A stretch of 64,000 bases of DNA from Microbotryum silenes-acaulis. Its lineage: Eukaryota; Basidiomycota; Microbotryomycetes; Microbotryales; Microbotryaceae. The stretch covers positions 806,001-870,000 of the forward strand of contig QPFY01000002.1 of NCBI GenBank assembly GCA_003665825.1. Reading direction: 5' to 3'. A program made the translations under genes and the position numbers. Positions 13,384 through 25,135 of this stretch are shown one piece after another (the first letter of the stretch is position 1; every line of letters starts with the position of its first letter). Below the pieces are notes generated by a model that was not told the origin of the DNA, searched no databases, and was given only the letters and a program-made list of their open reading frames with translations.

Positions 13384-13562
13384 CCTACGGCCGTTCGAGT
13401 CGAGCTTCCAGAGTGATACACTGAGCTGCTAGATTCCAGGACGAAGGCGAAGGCGGGGGTGGTGGTCACCGCTCTGGGCCGGCCACCGCGGACGAAGTAG
13501 CGCGAGCTAAGCGCGCCAGACCGTGAATTGCGCATTAGTAGAATAGGACTTTGCTCGGGCTT

Positions 13563-15480
13563 GAAATCCCAAAGACGGGCCTGGTCTAAGCTCGAAACCC
13601 TCCACTCTGTGGAGGGGCTTGTACCTTATCGGCGCGTTTGGCTGAGTTGCCTATCGAAATTTGGCCCAGAAAAGTACCACCTTGCTGTAGCATCGCAAAT
13701 AAAATCAACCTATACAATCTGTTTCAATAGGCGCATTATTATGCTATTTTTTCGGGCCTCTACCCAAGGGAAGACTCTTGCAAATCTTATTCATTGAGCT
13801 ACAGCGGTGAGAAGTCGTTATTTTCAACTTGGAGCTGGCTCGCGCACGGACCCAGAGGGACGTTCGCGCCGACGTGAATCAGCCAGCCGCGCCTCACCGG
13901 TCTCACCTTCGGTCCAAACGCCAACGCCTGTCAAGGGCACACCTCCTCGGTCTCCATCGATTGAGTTCAGAGAGTCGCCCTTACGTTCAGCTTCGAGGGC
14001 AAAGCCAACGACATCAAGGGACCATCACTCAACCAACACAACCCCCGAACTGCCTACCCGTCGCTCTCGGGCTGCTCACTGGAGGTCACAATTTACTCAA
14101 GGAGATCGAGTTGACCCGATTGAGTTACGCAAGAAGCTCAGACTCCTTTTGGTCGACAAATTTGGCGAGGACTTCGTCCCCCGGCCGGTGCAAATCGAAG
14201 CTCGAGCGGGACTTTTTCAGCTCGAGCGGTTCAAGACTCGAAATCAGTATGACGCTGTGTTCGTCATTGCTCCAACGGGTTCAGGGAAGAGCTTGATATT
14301 TCAAGCCATGTATTTGGTTTACGGACGCCGGGCTGTGACCATAGTTGTCAGTCCTCTGACTGCGCTGAGCCAACATCAGGTAGGTTTTATTCAGTTGGCC
14401 GTTGAGGCGACGCCGGTTCTGAGTCCCACGGTCTTGATACCTTTACAGGCCGACAATCTCAATCAAGAGCGAAAGAAAGCGGTTGTCATATGCAAGGAAA
14501 CATGGGGTGACGGAGAGCTGTATCAGCAGTTGAGCGATCCCTCCCATACTGTCTCATTCATCTTCATCGTACGTGTCCATTCAATCCGCCGCAGGTTTTT
14601 GCATGCTCACAACCCCCGGACTGATATCTTGCTACTAAAAATCTCCGACAGTCTCCAGAGATGCACAATGGAGACAAGCGCTGGGCTGAGCTGGTATCGA
14701 AGGACTCGTTCCGAGAACGAGTTATAAGAGGCCTTGCCGCGTTCTTGTATACTGATCTGATATGCTGGAGTGTTACCCACCTGGTTGGCGATCCGATCAT
14801 TGATTCGGCCTCGTGCGTCTGGGCCATCTTCGCGGGCGAGTTGTATGATGATCAAGTACATGCTTGAGCTGGGTCCAATTACTGTTGAAGAGCTTTGGCC
14901 TATGATTGTGAACACCATCGTGTTGCGTTGATGGGCTGAAATACCACGAGAGGTATTGACATAGTGAGAGCTTGTGAAGCCGAAACCGAGCAAATAGATC
15001 CGCCTGACGGCGGCGATCCTGGCGAGTCGTCGAGTCATAGCGTCTGCGGTTGCGCATCATTCTGAGATAAGCGCGGTGTTGCGCCGAGAACAAGCGAAGA
15101 GCATAGTACCGAGAAGACGAGTGATGCGGAATGGGACGGGAGAGAAACCGATGCGCACACGCCGAAGTGCGCAAGCCGGCGGCTGCAGCAGCGTGCTGCC
15201 GCTCGGACCACTCGGGACCAAATTGACCAAATTTACACACTTCAGATCATTATAGCTTCGCCTACAGATGGGGTAGCCTCTTGCTGTTCGGCACAGGCCA
15301 TTTTTTCTAGTAGAAGATCAATAGTATATCTGCGTTTTGGATAATTGTAAGTACTTGCCACGCTACAGAAAATCACCCCAAAATGGCCCTGAAATTTCGG
15401 AGGGCAACTGGGCCAGGCGCGCCGATAAGTCCTAAGCCCAGAAGGAGGGCTTAGTTGAGCTTAGGCCTGGTCTCCATTTC
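13563..15480. mobile_element. Degenerate DNA element with long imperfect terminal inverted repeats around a RecQ fragment
   Basis: The left end (about 13563-13770) and the right end (about 15290-15480, read in reverse complement) share a colinear series of blocks: TGAAAT, CTAAGCTC, CTTATCGGCGCG (13625-13636 against 15418-15429), TGGC then AGTTGCC, CGAAATTT (13655 against about 15392-15399), and CTGTAGC (13685-13691 against 15362-15368) followed by GCAA. Spacing differs by small indels, so the arms are old and diverged. Between them sit only the helicase remnant and non-coding DNA; I find no transposase. No clear target-site duplication is visible, so the outer borders are approximate. The superfamily is unknown. 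Confidence 0.72.
13810..14867 (+). pseudogene. Truncated RecQ-type DNA helicase fragment
   Basis: The frame encodes a Ser/Arg-rich stretch, then VDKFGEDFVPRPVQIEARAG (RecQ motif 0-like), FVIAPTGSGKSLIFQAMYL (Walker A), VVSPLTALSQHQ (motif Ia), an intron (GT at about 14380, AG at about 14449), then KKAVVICKETWGDGELY. A second intron (about 14570-14651) leads to SPEMHNGDKRWAEL, the family's SPEM segment. The frame then loses the family pattern: no DEAH box, no helicase C domain and no RecQ-Ct follow, and it ends at 14867. The frame opens with GTG, and I see no ATG until the Met after Walker A. It is therefore both headless and tailless and cannot be an active helicase. It lies wholly inside the inverted-repeat element. 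Confidence 0.8.
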
Positions 15481-15641
15481 ACACGCAAGCTTCGGTCCAA
15501 CTTGGCGATCAGCCTTCTCATCGATCAATATTTCAATTGCAAGCCCCATCGTCTTTCAGGACAAGCACCAGCATCGTACCAGCATCCAACCCAGCAGTAT
15601 TGGACCACGTCAATACCACTAGACCTCTAGACCGTGCCGCG

Positions 15642-17490
15642 ATGCAGACCGTGCAATCGAGGCTCAAGGAGGCCTACATCACCGTCACGTGTCCGCACTG
15701 TCGCACCCAGGTCGAGTATCTCAACCCGACACCGACCGAGTCGACGCTCAAGGACGGCTTCAACCTCGCCTGCGCCAAGTGCAGTCAGACGTGGATCATA
15801 AAACCCGGGGCTTCTTCTTCGTCGTCGTCTTCGTCCGCGAACAAGTCGGGTAAAGAAAAGGCCAAGAGGAGGATTGGAACAGGTCAGTCAATCTTGAGCA
15901 GCAGGGAGCCCGGCTTCGGCGCTCGCCTGCGTGGTCCGACACTGACCGAGTTGTACTCTCTCTTATCTTCAGATGAGCGACCATTGGATATGACCTACTA
16001 CGAACGACTCGGATTGCCCGTCACGTGCACGACCGAGGATGTCAAAAAGGCATATCGTCGACTGGTCAGTTCAGTGTGGCTCCCGGTAGAATCTCATCCC
16101 CGAGACACTACGCTCAACCTGCCCATCTTCATCTTTGCCTCCATCCCGATCGTTCTGACAGGCTATCAAGTTTCACCCCGACAAGAACCCCGACGACCCT
16201 TCCGCCGCCGAGAGGTTCAAGGAGATCGCGATCGCTTACACTACCCTCTCGGACCCGGGGCTGCGGCACGCCTACAACGAGTTCGGCAAGGGCAAGGGCG
16301 ACGGTGGGGGACAGGACGGTGAAGCCATGGTCGATCCGGAGGCCATCTTCTCGCAGTTGTTTGGTGGGGAACACTTCCAGGTCGGTTCATTCTCAGGCAT
16401 CGAAGAGAGCCCGACACCCTTCCTGACTTTCTGTGACTTGACTTCCGCGCATTCCTCTCCAGGACATTATCGGCACCATCTCCCTGGGCCAAGACATGAA
16501 GGCGGCGATGCAAGACGAAGACGAGGAAGAGGATGACACGACGCCCAAGACCCACGACCCATCCCAACCACCACCTCCGACACCTTCACTGGAGGAGATC
16601 GAGGCCAAGCGCAAGAAGAAGGAAGCCAAGGCCGAAGCCGAGAAGAAGGTTGCGGAGCACAAGGAGAAGGCGCGCCAAGAACGCGTCAAGAACCTCGTCG
16701 AACGTTTAAAGACCAAGTTGGCCTTGTTCTCGGAGCAAGCGCAAGGGGAGGAGGATGAGCAGATCGCTTCAGGGGGTCAGTCTTTTTGTTCCAAATCGGA
16801 TCTTTGCGAGCTGTCGCGAATGACGGATCTAATGGGATATCACTTGTGTTTGGGTCAATTCCGACAGTTCGGACAATGTGGACCATCGAAGCCGAAGAGT
16901 TGAAGCAAGAGTCGTACGGTGTCGAGCTACTGCACACCGTCGGGTTCGTGTACAAGTCCAAGTCGCAGCACTACCTCGCGACGACGGGCATCATCCCCTT
17001 TGGCGTCGCCGGCTGGTTTCACTCGGCGCGCTCGACGGCCCACATCATCGGGCAGACCGTCTCGACCGTGCGCAGTGCTTATGCGCTCAAGGATGTCTTT
17101 GAGGCTATTTCGCAAGCCGAGAAGTCGGGCTTGAGCGATGAGAAGAAGAAGGAGCTTGAAGACAAGGCTGCTCAGATGGTAAGCCTTTTGCTCTGAGCTC
17201 GGCTGGGCTGTTCGAGAATTTCAACACTGATCCCTCGACATGAAATGCAGGGCCTTCACGCGCTCTTCAAAGGCGCCAAGCTTGAAGTCGAGTCCGTCAT
17301 CCGGGAAGTGTGCGACACCGTCTTGGCCGAGGAAGGCGTCCCCACGGCGATGCTTCGCAAACGCGCCGTCGCAATGGGGATCCTCGGAGAGGTGTACGAG
17401 AGCGTCAAGAAGGATGCGCATTCGAATCCTCCTATTGGGGGTGGTGCACCGTTCGCTAATTTGGGAGGAGCACCACCCCCTGCGGCATGA
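15642..17490 (+). CDS. J protein of the CAJ1/DnaJ-X family
   Basis: Hsp40 co-chaperone. The N-terminus carries a zinc-ribbon-like pair, [14 protein letters not shown] and [14 protein letters not shown], then the J domain: [25 protein letters not shown], and across an intron [20 protein letters not shown] (the HPD motif is intact), [17 protein letters not shown]. After an acidic region comes a long Lys/Glu coiled coil ([19 protein letters not shown]), then the DnaJ-X domain with [29 protein letters not shown] sequence, [14 protein letters not shown] and [19 protein letters not shown]. The end is Gly/Pro/Ala-rich. The zinc-ribbon extension is unusual for CAJ1 and looks genuine because it is in frame with the J-domain exon. 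The start is the first ATG in frame. The gene begins only about 160 bases past the inverted-repeat element. Confidence 0.87.
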
Positions 17491-18178
17491 GGTGATTAAG
17501 AGGGAGGGAGGGAGGTGAGGCTCGGTCTTGGTAATGCCTAGGGGCGGCTCTTTCCTTGTGTTAGTGTTTTTTACATACGTTGAGATGGCGAAGAGATATA
17601 TCCATGCGGTTCAAACGCAAGCTACTGGATGAACTTGCCTTACTTGCACCACATTTTAAAACTCTTTGGAATGCACGACCAGGGCGCCATGAGCCATGAG
17701 CCACGGGTCTCGTAGACGATCAATGCTTTGCATCCGCTTATCATGCATCATACCTGAAGTGATCTGCTGAACTTGTTCTCTCAAAAGTAGCGGACAGTGG
17801 ACATAGAGATGCAAAGGATTTTGAATTCGTGTTGCAAATGCATTCGTCTAAAAGAAGCGAACGACGTCGTTTCGATCTAATCGATCGATTTTTTGAGGAG
17901 GTTGAAGAGAGAAAGGAGGGTGGGCGTGAAAAGGATTGAAACAAGGGAGTGTCTAGTATGCTACAGCGTCTAAATAGTAGTAGCAGGAGTTGATTGCTCT
18001 ATAGAGATTTCGTGTCGGGTTCTATGATACTGCGATGACGATGCGAATGTGTTGGCCAACGACGAGGAGGAAGAGAGAGAAAAGAGCTTGTGGAAAAGCT
18101 CAACCCAAAAAAGATGATGATGCGCGAGAGAGGAAGTGGGTTTTGGTCGGATCGATGAGAAGGGAAAGGATCATCGAT
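17491..18178. other. Convergent intergenic region
   Basis: These 688 bases lie between the stop of the CAJ1-like gene and the stop of the two-domain expansin-like gene. Both 3' ends must terminate here. I see no supported gene, RNA or repeat. Confidence 0.6.
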
Positions 18179-19599
18179 TTAAGCGAACGACCAAGAGATG
18201 CCGACGACACCGGCGTCGAGGGAAGCGAGGGCGCGGAAGGCGGAGACCGACAGATCCAAGTCACCACTCGAGCTGCAGCTGGGGCATGAGTCGGCGACGG
18301 TCGCGGAGATGCACTTGCCCGACGAAGTGCAGATGCGAACACCTTGGCCGCAGTGGGATCCACCGGAGTACATGGACGAGGTCAAGGCGACGATGTAGTC
18401 CGAGTCTTGGTGAACCTGACCGCAGTTGCCGGCGACACCACCTTGGGTGAAGTAGGTAGCCGTACCGGAGTAGGAGCCCGACGAAGCCGACGAGGCCTTG
18501 TAGGCCGAGGTGGTGGGGGAGACGTAAGCCGAGGTCTTGGGGGCGACGTAAGCGGTGGTGGTGGGGGCGACGTAGGCGGTGGTGGTGGGGGCAACTTTGG
18601 TGGTGGTGGTGGTGGGGGCAACGTAAGCAGTGATGGTGGGAGCGACGTAGGCAGCAGAGGTCTTCTGTTGCTGTTGAGCGGCCTGGGTGGTGGCAGATTT
18701 AGTGGAAGCTTGTTGCTGAGCAGCAGAGGATGCGGCGGCGTCAGAGGTATCGGCGGACTTGGCGGCGGCGGACTTGGCGGCGGCGTCGGCGGCAACGGCG
18801 AACTCTAGTTAAGACAGGGGCGCACGGCGTCAGCAGACTTTTCTTGGCTAGCGCAATGAACTGTGTCGTGCGCGAGGTACCATGCCCAGGCGGCAAAAGT
18901 AGAAAATTGACTTACGGGTAGCAGAGATCAAAGCAACCTCGGCAGCGGCGGCCTCGGTCTTGTTGGCAAAGCGCCAAGTGACCTGGGTCAAGTTGGTGCC
19001 GTCACCGTTAAGCGCTCGCCACGTAGCGACGGAGAGCGAGAGGGTGCCGTTGGTGGCGGAGGCATCGGCAATACGAGCGGGGGTGGTGACGTTGTTGATG
19101 TGGTTGGTGACGAAGAGGTAAGAACCGCAGTAAGGAGAGACGGCACCGAGGTCGGAGTAAAACTCGAAGGGGAGGCCGACGACGAGGTCGGTGTCGTTCG
19201 AGTAGAGGCGGCAGGCACCGGCGTTGCCGTTTTCTATAGATGCACATAATGATAGTAGATTGGATCAGTCAGGATGCTACACGATAACAATGGGAGCATG
19301 GGGCGTTTTTGAGAGGGGGGGGGGGGGAAGGGCGCCCGCACACGACAAAGGGGGTGCCAGGCGGCGGGCCCCCTAAATTCTCCGCGGAGGCCAGAAGCGC
19401 CGAGCTCATTTGCCGGTGCTACGCGAAAGACCCGAACAGAAGACTGGAAAGAGTACTCACGCCAGTATAAAGTCGCGTTGCTGGTCTGAGTGGTGTTTGG
19501 GAGGGAGAGAGCAGTCTCAACAGCGGCAAGGGCGACCGAGATGGGTCGAGCAGCGGCGAGGGCAGCCACGGAGGCGAGAGCAAGAGCGGAGGCGAGCAT
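18179..19599 (-). CDS. Secreted protein with two expansin-like double-psi beta-barrel domains and a repeat linker
   Basis: Three exons (19461-19599, 18916-19233, 18179-18804) give 360 residues. Residues 1-20 (MLASALALASVAALAAARPI) form a signal peptide. Residues about 40-145 resemble a barrel domain: GACRLYSNDTDLVVGLPFEF, VSPYCGSYLFVTN, and a final SVATWRALNGDGTN..TQVTWRF, but without the usual D-K/S-C-P-x-C acid motif. An Ala/Ser/Gln-rich stretch and about seven AYVAPTTT-type repeats form the linker. Residues about 270-360 are a canonical domain: GTATYFTQGGVAGNCGQVHQ, YSGGSHCGQGVRI, VADSCPSCSSSGDLDLSVSA, GVVGISWSFA. This fold is shared by loosenins, barwin-like and RlpA-like proteins that loosen or bind cell-wall polysaccharide. 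The role is therefore probably cell-wall related and extracellular. Confidence 0.85.
18497..18660 (-). repeat. In-frame tandem repeat coding for AYVAPTTT-type units
   Basis: About seven imperfect 24-base units lie inside the last exon of the secreted two-domain protein and encode AYVAPTIT, AYVAPTTT, KVAPTTT, AYVAPKTS, AYVSPTTS and similar. The Thr/Pro content suggests an O-glycosylated spacer between the two barrels. Such repeats expand and contract easily. Confidence 0.85.
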
Positions 19600-22500
19600 G
19601 TTGAGGGGCTTGAAAAAGGTTTGGGTGGGCCGGGAAGTGGGACAAGGGCTGGGAGCTCGGGGTGAGTGATGAGAGTGTGGTGAAGGTGAAGAAGAGAAGG
19701 AATGAAGTTGCGGAACCGGGATAAGCATGATCCATACCCAGACCATTTTCGAGGTGTCGAGTGCACGCGTCGGCCTCGGACCACAGGTCACCAGAAGGCT
19801 TCGCAGCGCGCGGGGTGAATGGGTGGAGGAGCAGGCCTTGGTCCGGGACCGCGGAATCGCGGAGTAAGGCCCTGTCTCGGATTTTCATCAAAGATTTTGA
19901 GGGTGCGCCGGAGGTGGTCGCCGCGCGCGCGCGCCTGTGCCTCGATCAAGCTCAAGGACGAGGGCGATCAATTATCAGGCCCGCACCTTGGGTGCTTGGG
20001 TGGGTCATCCGCCCACTTTGTGGCCCAAAGCAGCGACAAGAATGACGCCGGACGGAGTAGGTAGCACATCTTGATTGACTATCTGCTACCATGCTCATAT
20101 TTACCGGCAACAAGCCGTCAATCGCGGGGAATTTTCCGAGTTTGAAAATGTGAAAGAAAGAAAAAAACTCGGCTAGAAATGCCAAAAAAAAGGTTGTGCT
20201 GCGCTGAGATTAGTAGCGAGGACCGCGGGTGCGATGGGGCCGGTGGCCTGTACTTCGGGCTGGCCTCGCTCGCTCCTTCCTTCTTTGGGGGACTTGCGCA
20301 GGCGCCCCCGGGCCGGATCTGTCGCTCATGCAAGCGGCAAGCGAGAGGCGCTCCGCGACCGACCGGCGACCGCAAGGTCTCAGATGGCCCATTTGTAGAA
20401 TCTGCGATTTGGTGCCCTTCCTTTTCTCTTGTCGTCGGCTAGGCACTCGGGACCCATTTCTAATGGCCCATAAAAGGCGGCGGTCGTGGAACACGCGCCG
20501 GAAGTCGACTCTTCGCGAGAGCCACGAAGGACCCTCGACCCGACCGGCTCCATGCGACCGCAGCCGGCACCGGCACCGCTACAAGGTCGCCAAAATCGAT
20601 GCTAGTTCTTGCCCCAAGCTCTCGCCCATTTGGTTTTCCCCCGTTTCTTGTGTGCGACGGGCAAAGCTTGATGGCAGCTTGATGGTACAAGTGACCCGCA
20701 ATGACCGAGTTGGACCCTGGGAGCGCAGGAAATTCGGCGACGGCTTCTCTGAGTCGATGACTTGGCCATCCGAAGGATGTGCTCTTCGCAACGGGTCGTA
20801 GCGATTACCTTGCAATTTTGGAGGTCTGGGATACGTGCTTTTCGCTCCCAAGTGGATGTATTGCACGTGAAGTTGCGACTCGCAGCTTGGAGAGAGCACG
20901 AACTTGGATTTCATATGAGCAAACCCTCCGGCGCGTCGACACGCTCTCGATTTCTGTTTCCCTGCTAGACGCGGGTTCATTATGACATCACAAGTACCCT
21001 CATCCTCGCGAGCTTCACGCTTTTCGAACATGAAAGGCAGAGCTGCAAAGATATTCTGTGCAGACATCCATACTGGAAGGTCCAGCGACTCAGCTCGCTG
21101 CATCGAGTTCCAAGCTGCAAACCCTTCGCGAATCATGCGGAATTTCTGCTCGCTGCAGCTGTAATGGCTTTGAATGAGTGCTTCCCCAATTCAGAGTACA
21201 TTACACACTGTCGAAATAACAGTCGCATATGTTCAGCATACTGGTGCGCAATCTCACGTGAAAGACGACTTCTTTGCAGGGAAAGGTTTTCGGCGCGCCG
21301 TTCGCCAAAGGTGACACTGCCAATCGATTCCTGAATGGCACAACTTGAAGCCAGAGTTTTCATCTGGACGGTCCGATGTCGCCCTGTTCCTAGGTGTTTG
21401 TGGTTTTGGCATCAAGGTAGTAGGTTCCGGTGCCTATCTGGTAGCTGCTCAGCTCATAGTGATGCCCAACGGCGGGGGCGGGGGTCGCCATCCGGTCGAT
21501 GGAGTGAAACTCAATCGCGACCGCGACCGCGACCACGACCACGCTGTCTCGATGCTCGGGTGACCAAACCGCCGCCGCCCGCGCGAGGGATCGGCAATGG
21601 GCGTTACATCCAGGGGCCGATCTCGAGTTAGCGTCAATACCCTTTCGATGCCGTTGCGCGATGCGGGTCGAGGCATTCCTTGTGCGCAACTTGGGGCCCG
21701 CTTTCGAGAGAGACGCAATTAAAGGTGGCGAGTGAGGATGCGGAACACATAGGAGCTATCCTTTCCACCCCGCATTCTCGGCGGACCCCGCATTGACCAA
21801 GGGCGAGGCAATCGTGGGATGATCCGAATGTCGGTACCGAAGCTCACAAACTTGAAGAGAACATTGGCTTTATCTCGATCCGAGAGGGCATTCTTCTGTG
21901 CGATTCCAATGCTCCACTGTCGCCTCTGATTCGACATGATCCTTGGCAAGCTCGGCGAGGCTCATCTCCATAATGCTGAAGGTCGGTCGAAACGCTTCGT
22001 TCGACACTAGAGCCAGACGGAACACGAGTAGGGGGTGACTAGGCAGCTGAAAATGTCTGCGCCCTCATACGCACGTGGGCGAGAGAGAAGTTCTGGCTGG
22101 CCTAAGTTGTGGCCGACGGCTCGTGCGGCCGGCTTGTGGAAGGTCACGTGAGCACTGGTCGCTTTTGGCTCGCAGAAGATGACTGTGTGGGACATTTTCA
22201 CGTAAGCTGTACTTCGACATCAAAAAGTTCAACCATAGTGTGTGTAAATTGAAACGATGGCACGCGTCGTAGCTGCAGTGTCAAAATCTTCGCCCGCCCA
22301 ATCGGCGAGTGCAGTTTGCAGATCCGAGTGTGACTAACAAGGTGGTGCAGCAGCAGCACTTCAAGTGTGGACCATGCGTGCTGTGATTCACAAAAACGTT
22401 GCCTGCCCGCTTTCAAATGGATTAAATTTGTCCCTCCCAGGCCCAGTTCCTGCGCGATGTCGGGCATGACTAGATCCGAGCGCCGTTGACCGGGGTCGAC

Positions 22501-22870
22501 TGCAGGCCGGACCAGAAGAGGCCCGTGCGAGTCACGCCATCCAGGGCAAGCCCCCGGGCGAGCGACTGGCGAGCGTTCAGCTGACGCCTGCTGACGCCCG
22601 AGTTGGCCGCGCCTGTCGAGCGGGGAGTGCATTCGTCTCCTGCTCGTCGTCCCAAGCAAGAGGTGAGCTGCTGTGGTTGGCGACGAAGTTCCGTATCAGC
22701 CGTGTACTGACTGTCCAACTCCCATACCCCACCGTCCTTTCGCCCGTCGTTATTATTGGTCGCTCGCCGTCTCTGTGTGTGCCGCCACCGCCCGCGCTGT
22801 TCAACCACTGTCGCCATCGTCGCTTTGCGCTTTTGCATCCTCGCGGCGTCGTTTGCAGGTCTCACGAATC
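19600..22870. other. Gene-poor 3.3-kb region upstream of RPL19
   Basis: No coding frame here shows a recognisable family, and exon-like structure is not consistent. The stretch next to 19600 is the promoter of the secreted protein, and 22670-22870 is the pyrimidine-rich promoter/5' UTR expected ahead of a ribosomal-protein gene. Minus-strand frames at about 20.6-21.4 kb have protein-like composition in places but no domain that I can name. They could be relics of a decayed gene. Confidence 0.5.
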
Positions 22871-24267
22871 ATGTCGAACCTTTCATCCCAGAAGCGTCTG
22901 GCCGCCTCCGTACGTCCACCGTGATCATCTGGATTGACCACACCTTGTCATCATGGCCGGTGTTATAGTCGTTGTGTCGTGGCAGTCAATTGACTTTTTC
23001 TACCGCTGTCGTCGCCGTCGCCGTCGCCTTCGCCCTCGCGCCGTCGTCTCTGTGCCGCCTACGCCTACGCCCCCGCCCGCCTCGCCCACCAATCGCCTCA
23101 ATCCCCCTTCATATCCCCTACAGGTCCTCGGTGTCGGAAAGCGAAAGATCTACCTTGACCCTTCGCACTTGTCCGAGATCGCCAACGCCAACTCGCGTGC
23201 CAAGTAGGTCCTATTGTTACCTCAAATCAGGCGTAGCCCGTGTCGCCCGTCCCAGCCTTAGCCCGCCGTGCGCCCACCGCGAATCGAATCGCCCAGTGCG
23301 AAGCGCGCTAGCCCGCAGCCGAGCCACGACCAGGACGCATCTCGAGCGACCACCGCAGTGTGCACCATGGAACAGGGAGCAGAAAGGAAACAAGGAATGC
23401 ATGCTGACCATGTGGTCGTGGAACTGCGGTCCCTCTCTTTTCCGAACAGCATCCGATCGCTCCGCAAGGATGGCTACATCATCGTCAAGCCCCAGGTGAT
23501 CCACTCGCGTGCCCGCGCCCGCGACCACGAGGCTGCCAAGGCCAAGGGACGTCACACCGGTGCCGGTAAGAGGAAGGGTTCCGCCGATGCGCGTATGCCG
23601 ACCAAGGTTTTGTGGATGAGGAGGCAGCGTGTGCTCAGGCGCATGTTGCGCAAGTACCGAGAGGATGGCAAGATCAACAAGCACCTGTGAGTGGAGGAGA
23701 CGATGGCAAGACAGGGATTAAATTCAGGGGTTATGTATGCTCATGGATACTCTTATGATGTTTATTATCGCTGCAGCTACCACGAACTGTACTTGAAGGC
23801 CAAGGTGCGTTCCAGAGAGCAAAAGGATTGGAACGCTGCATCAGTCGGCGGGACGAAGAAGCTGACTCTTGGAGATTTGTATCCCTTTCTCGTCAACAGG
23901 GTAACGTCTTCAAGGCACGTCAATTGCGCCACGTCAGATCCTCCTGCTATGCGACCGGTTGCTAACCTTAACATCTCTTCGACCCCGCCGCTGCAACTTT
24001 AAAACAGAACAAGGTTAGTCCATACTCAAATAATCATGTCCTGCTGCCTCCCAAGCTAATCGGTCCTGCTCCGTCCATTCACAGCGCGTTCTCATGGACC
24101 ACATCCACAAGGCCAAGGCCGAGCAATCGCGCACCAAGATCCTCGCCGACCAGATGGAAGCCCGCCGAACGAAGAACAAGGCCGCCCGCGAGCGCCGCGC
24201 CGGCCGCATTGCCGAGAAGAGGTCCGCCATCTCTGCCATCGAAACCGAGGCCGAGATCAAGGAGTAA
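22871..24267 (+). CDS. RPL19: 60S ribosomal protein eL19
   Basis: Large-subunit ribosomal protein. Seven exons: 22871-22909, 23124-23203, 23450-23686, 23777-23804, 23900-23914, 24008-24013 and 24085-24267. They sum to 588 bases, 195 residues, the normal family length. Segments: [113 protein letters not shown], then a basic helix and IETEAEIKE. The universally conserved GNVFKNK is pieced together from a 15-nt exon (GNVFK) and a 6-nt exon (NK). The intron between them begins GC (GCACGT) rather than GT. High expression is expected from the family. Confidence 0.93.
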
Positions 24268-25121
24268 ACAAAACGAACGATCGCATGTGCACCTCACGAA
24301 AAAATTTCCTTGTTTTACCACTCCACAAAAAGATCACGAGTCGTCTGGCGCATTCATCCGTTCGGCCGCTCGTGCTCGGGGGTTTTGGGTCGCATCATCT
24401 TTGGTCTACTTTGTTCCGATTGTCTCTTGTGCAACGTTTGAAGGGGAGTTCTATGCGACATTTAAGGACTGGCATGTCGCGTGGTGTTGAGAGCATTCTG
24501 TGCAGAGGGATTTGCGACTCGTCTCTCGAAGGCTTTTGCTCAAAGAGATCGAGTTCGCTGGGCCTGGGCGCGCTTCAACTCACAAAGCACTACGGAGCTA
24601 CGTGAAATGGCGATTGCAGATATGTTACTAGCTTCATTCTACCTCACTCGCATTGAGCACGAGCACGAGCACATCGTCTCTCATTTGTGGGGAATAGCCT
24701 GTCTGCGACTAATGAAGCCAGTAGTACCAAGCTCATGAATACTGCAGATTTCTGAGGGTGCCATCGCGACCACAGACAGGATGACGGTGACCAACCACCT
24801 CGTTCTCTCTGAACGTATGTTCCATCGGCCATCCAGAGCATCGCCCATGCATGACGCCCGTCGTTCGCAACCTGGATCTTGTCGCTACGGATTGCCCCGC
24901 TCACCAACACTCGACCTGGTAGATAAGTTTCCCCTTGTATTATTTGTCTGCGTGAGCCATGATTTTTGGCGCGCATGTTACAGGCGGAGAGCTTCCTCAC
25001 GTGGTCAAGACAGGGGTGTTGAAGACCGCGGGCTGGCAAATTTTGGAGTTCAGCCTGGCCGTGGCACGGCTCCTGTGGCGCTACCAGGCCGCCGCCTCAC
25101 CCGAGTCTGAGCCTCGAGTCA
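24268..25121. other. RPL19 3' region, no gene recognised
   Basis: This region runs from the RPL19 stop to the flank of the inverted-repeat element. I see no supported coding region. There is a short GAGCACGAGCAC repeat near 24655-24672. Confidence 0.5.
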
Positions 25122-25135
25122 CCAGCCCACAACGA

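Noticed and set aside
18344..18808. Plus-strand frame of 154 residues, glycine-rich
   Set aside because: It is the antisense shadow of the repeat linker and barrel of the secreted protein, whose minus-strand frame has a signal peptide and a known fold.
20579..21363. Minus-strand frames of 76 and 185 residues with protein-like stretches
   Set aside because: They have no recognisable domain, an in-frame stop between them and no convincing splice pair, so I list the region as non-coding or relic.
23204..23449. RPL19 intron as a possible snoRNA host
   Set aside because: No C box (RTGATGA) with a matching D box was found in either long intron.
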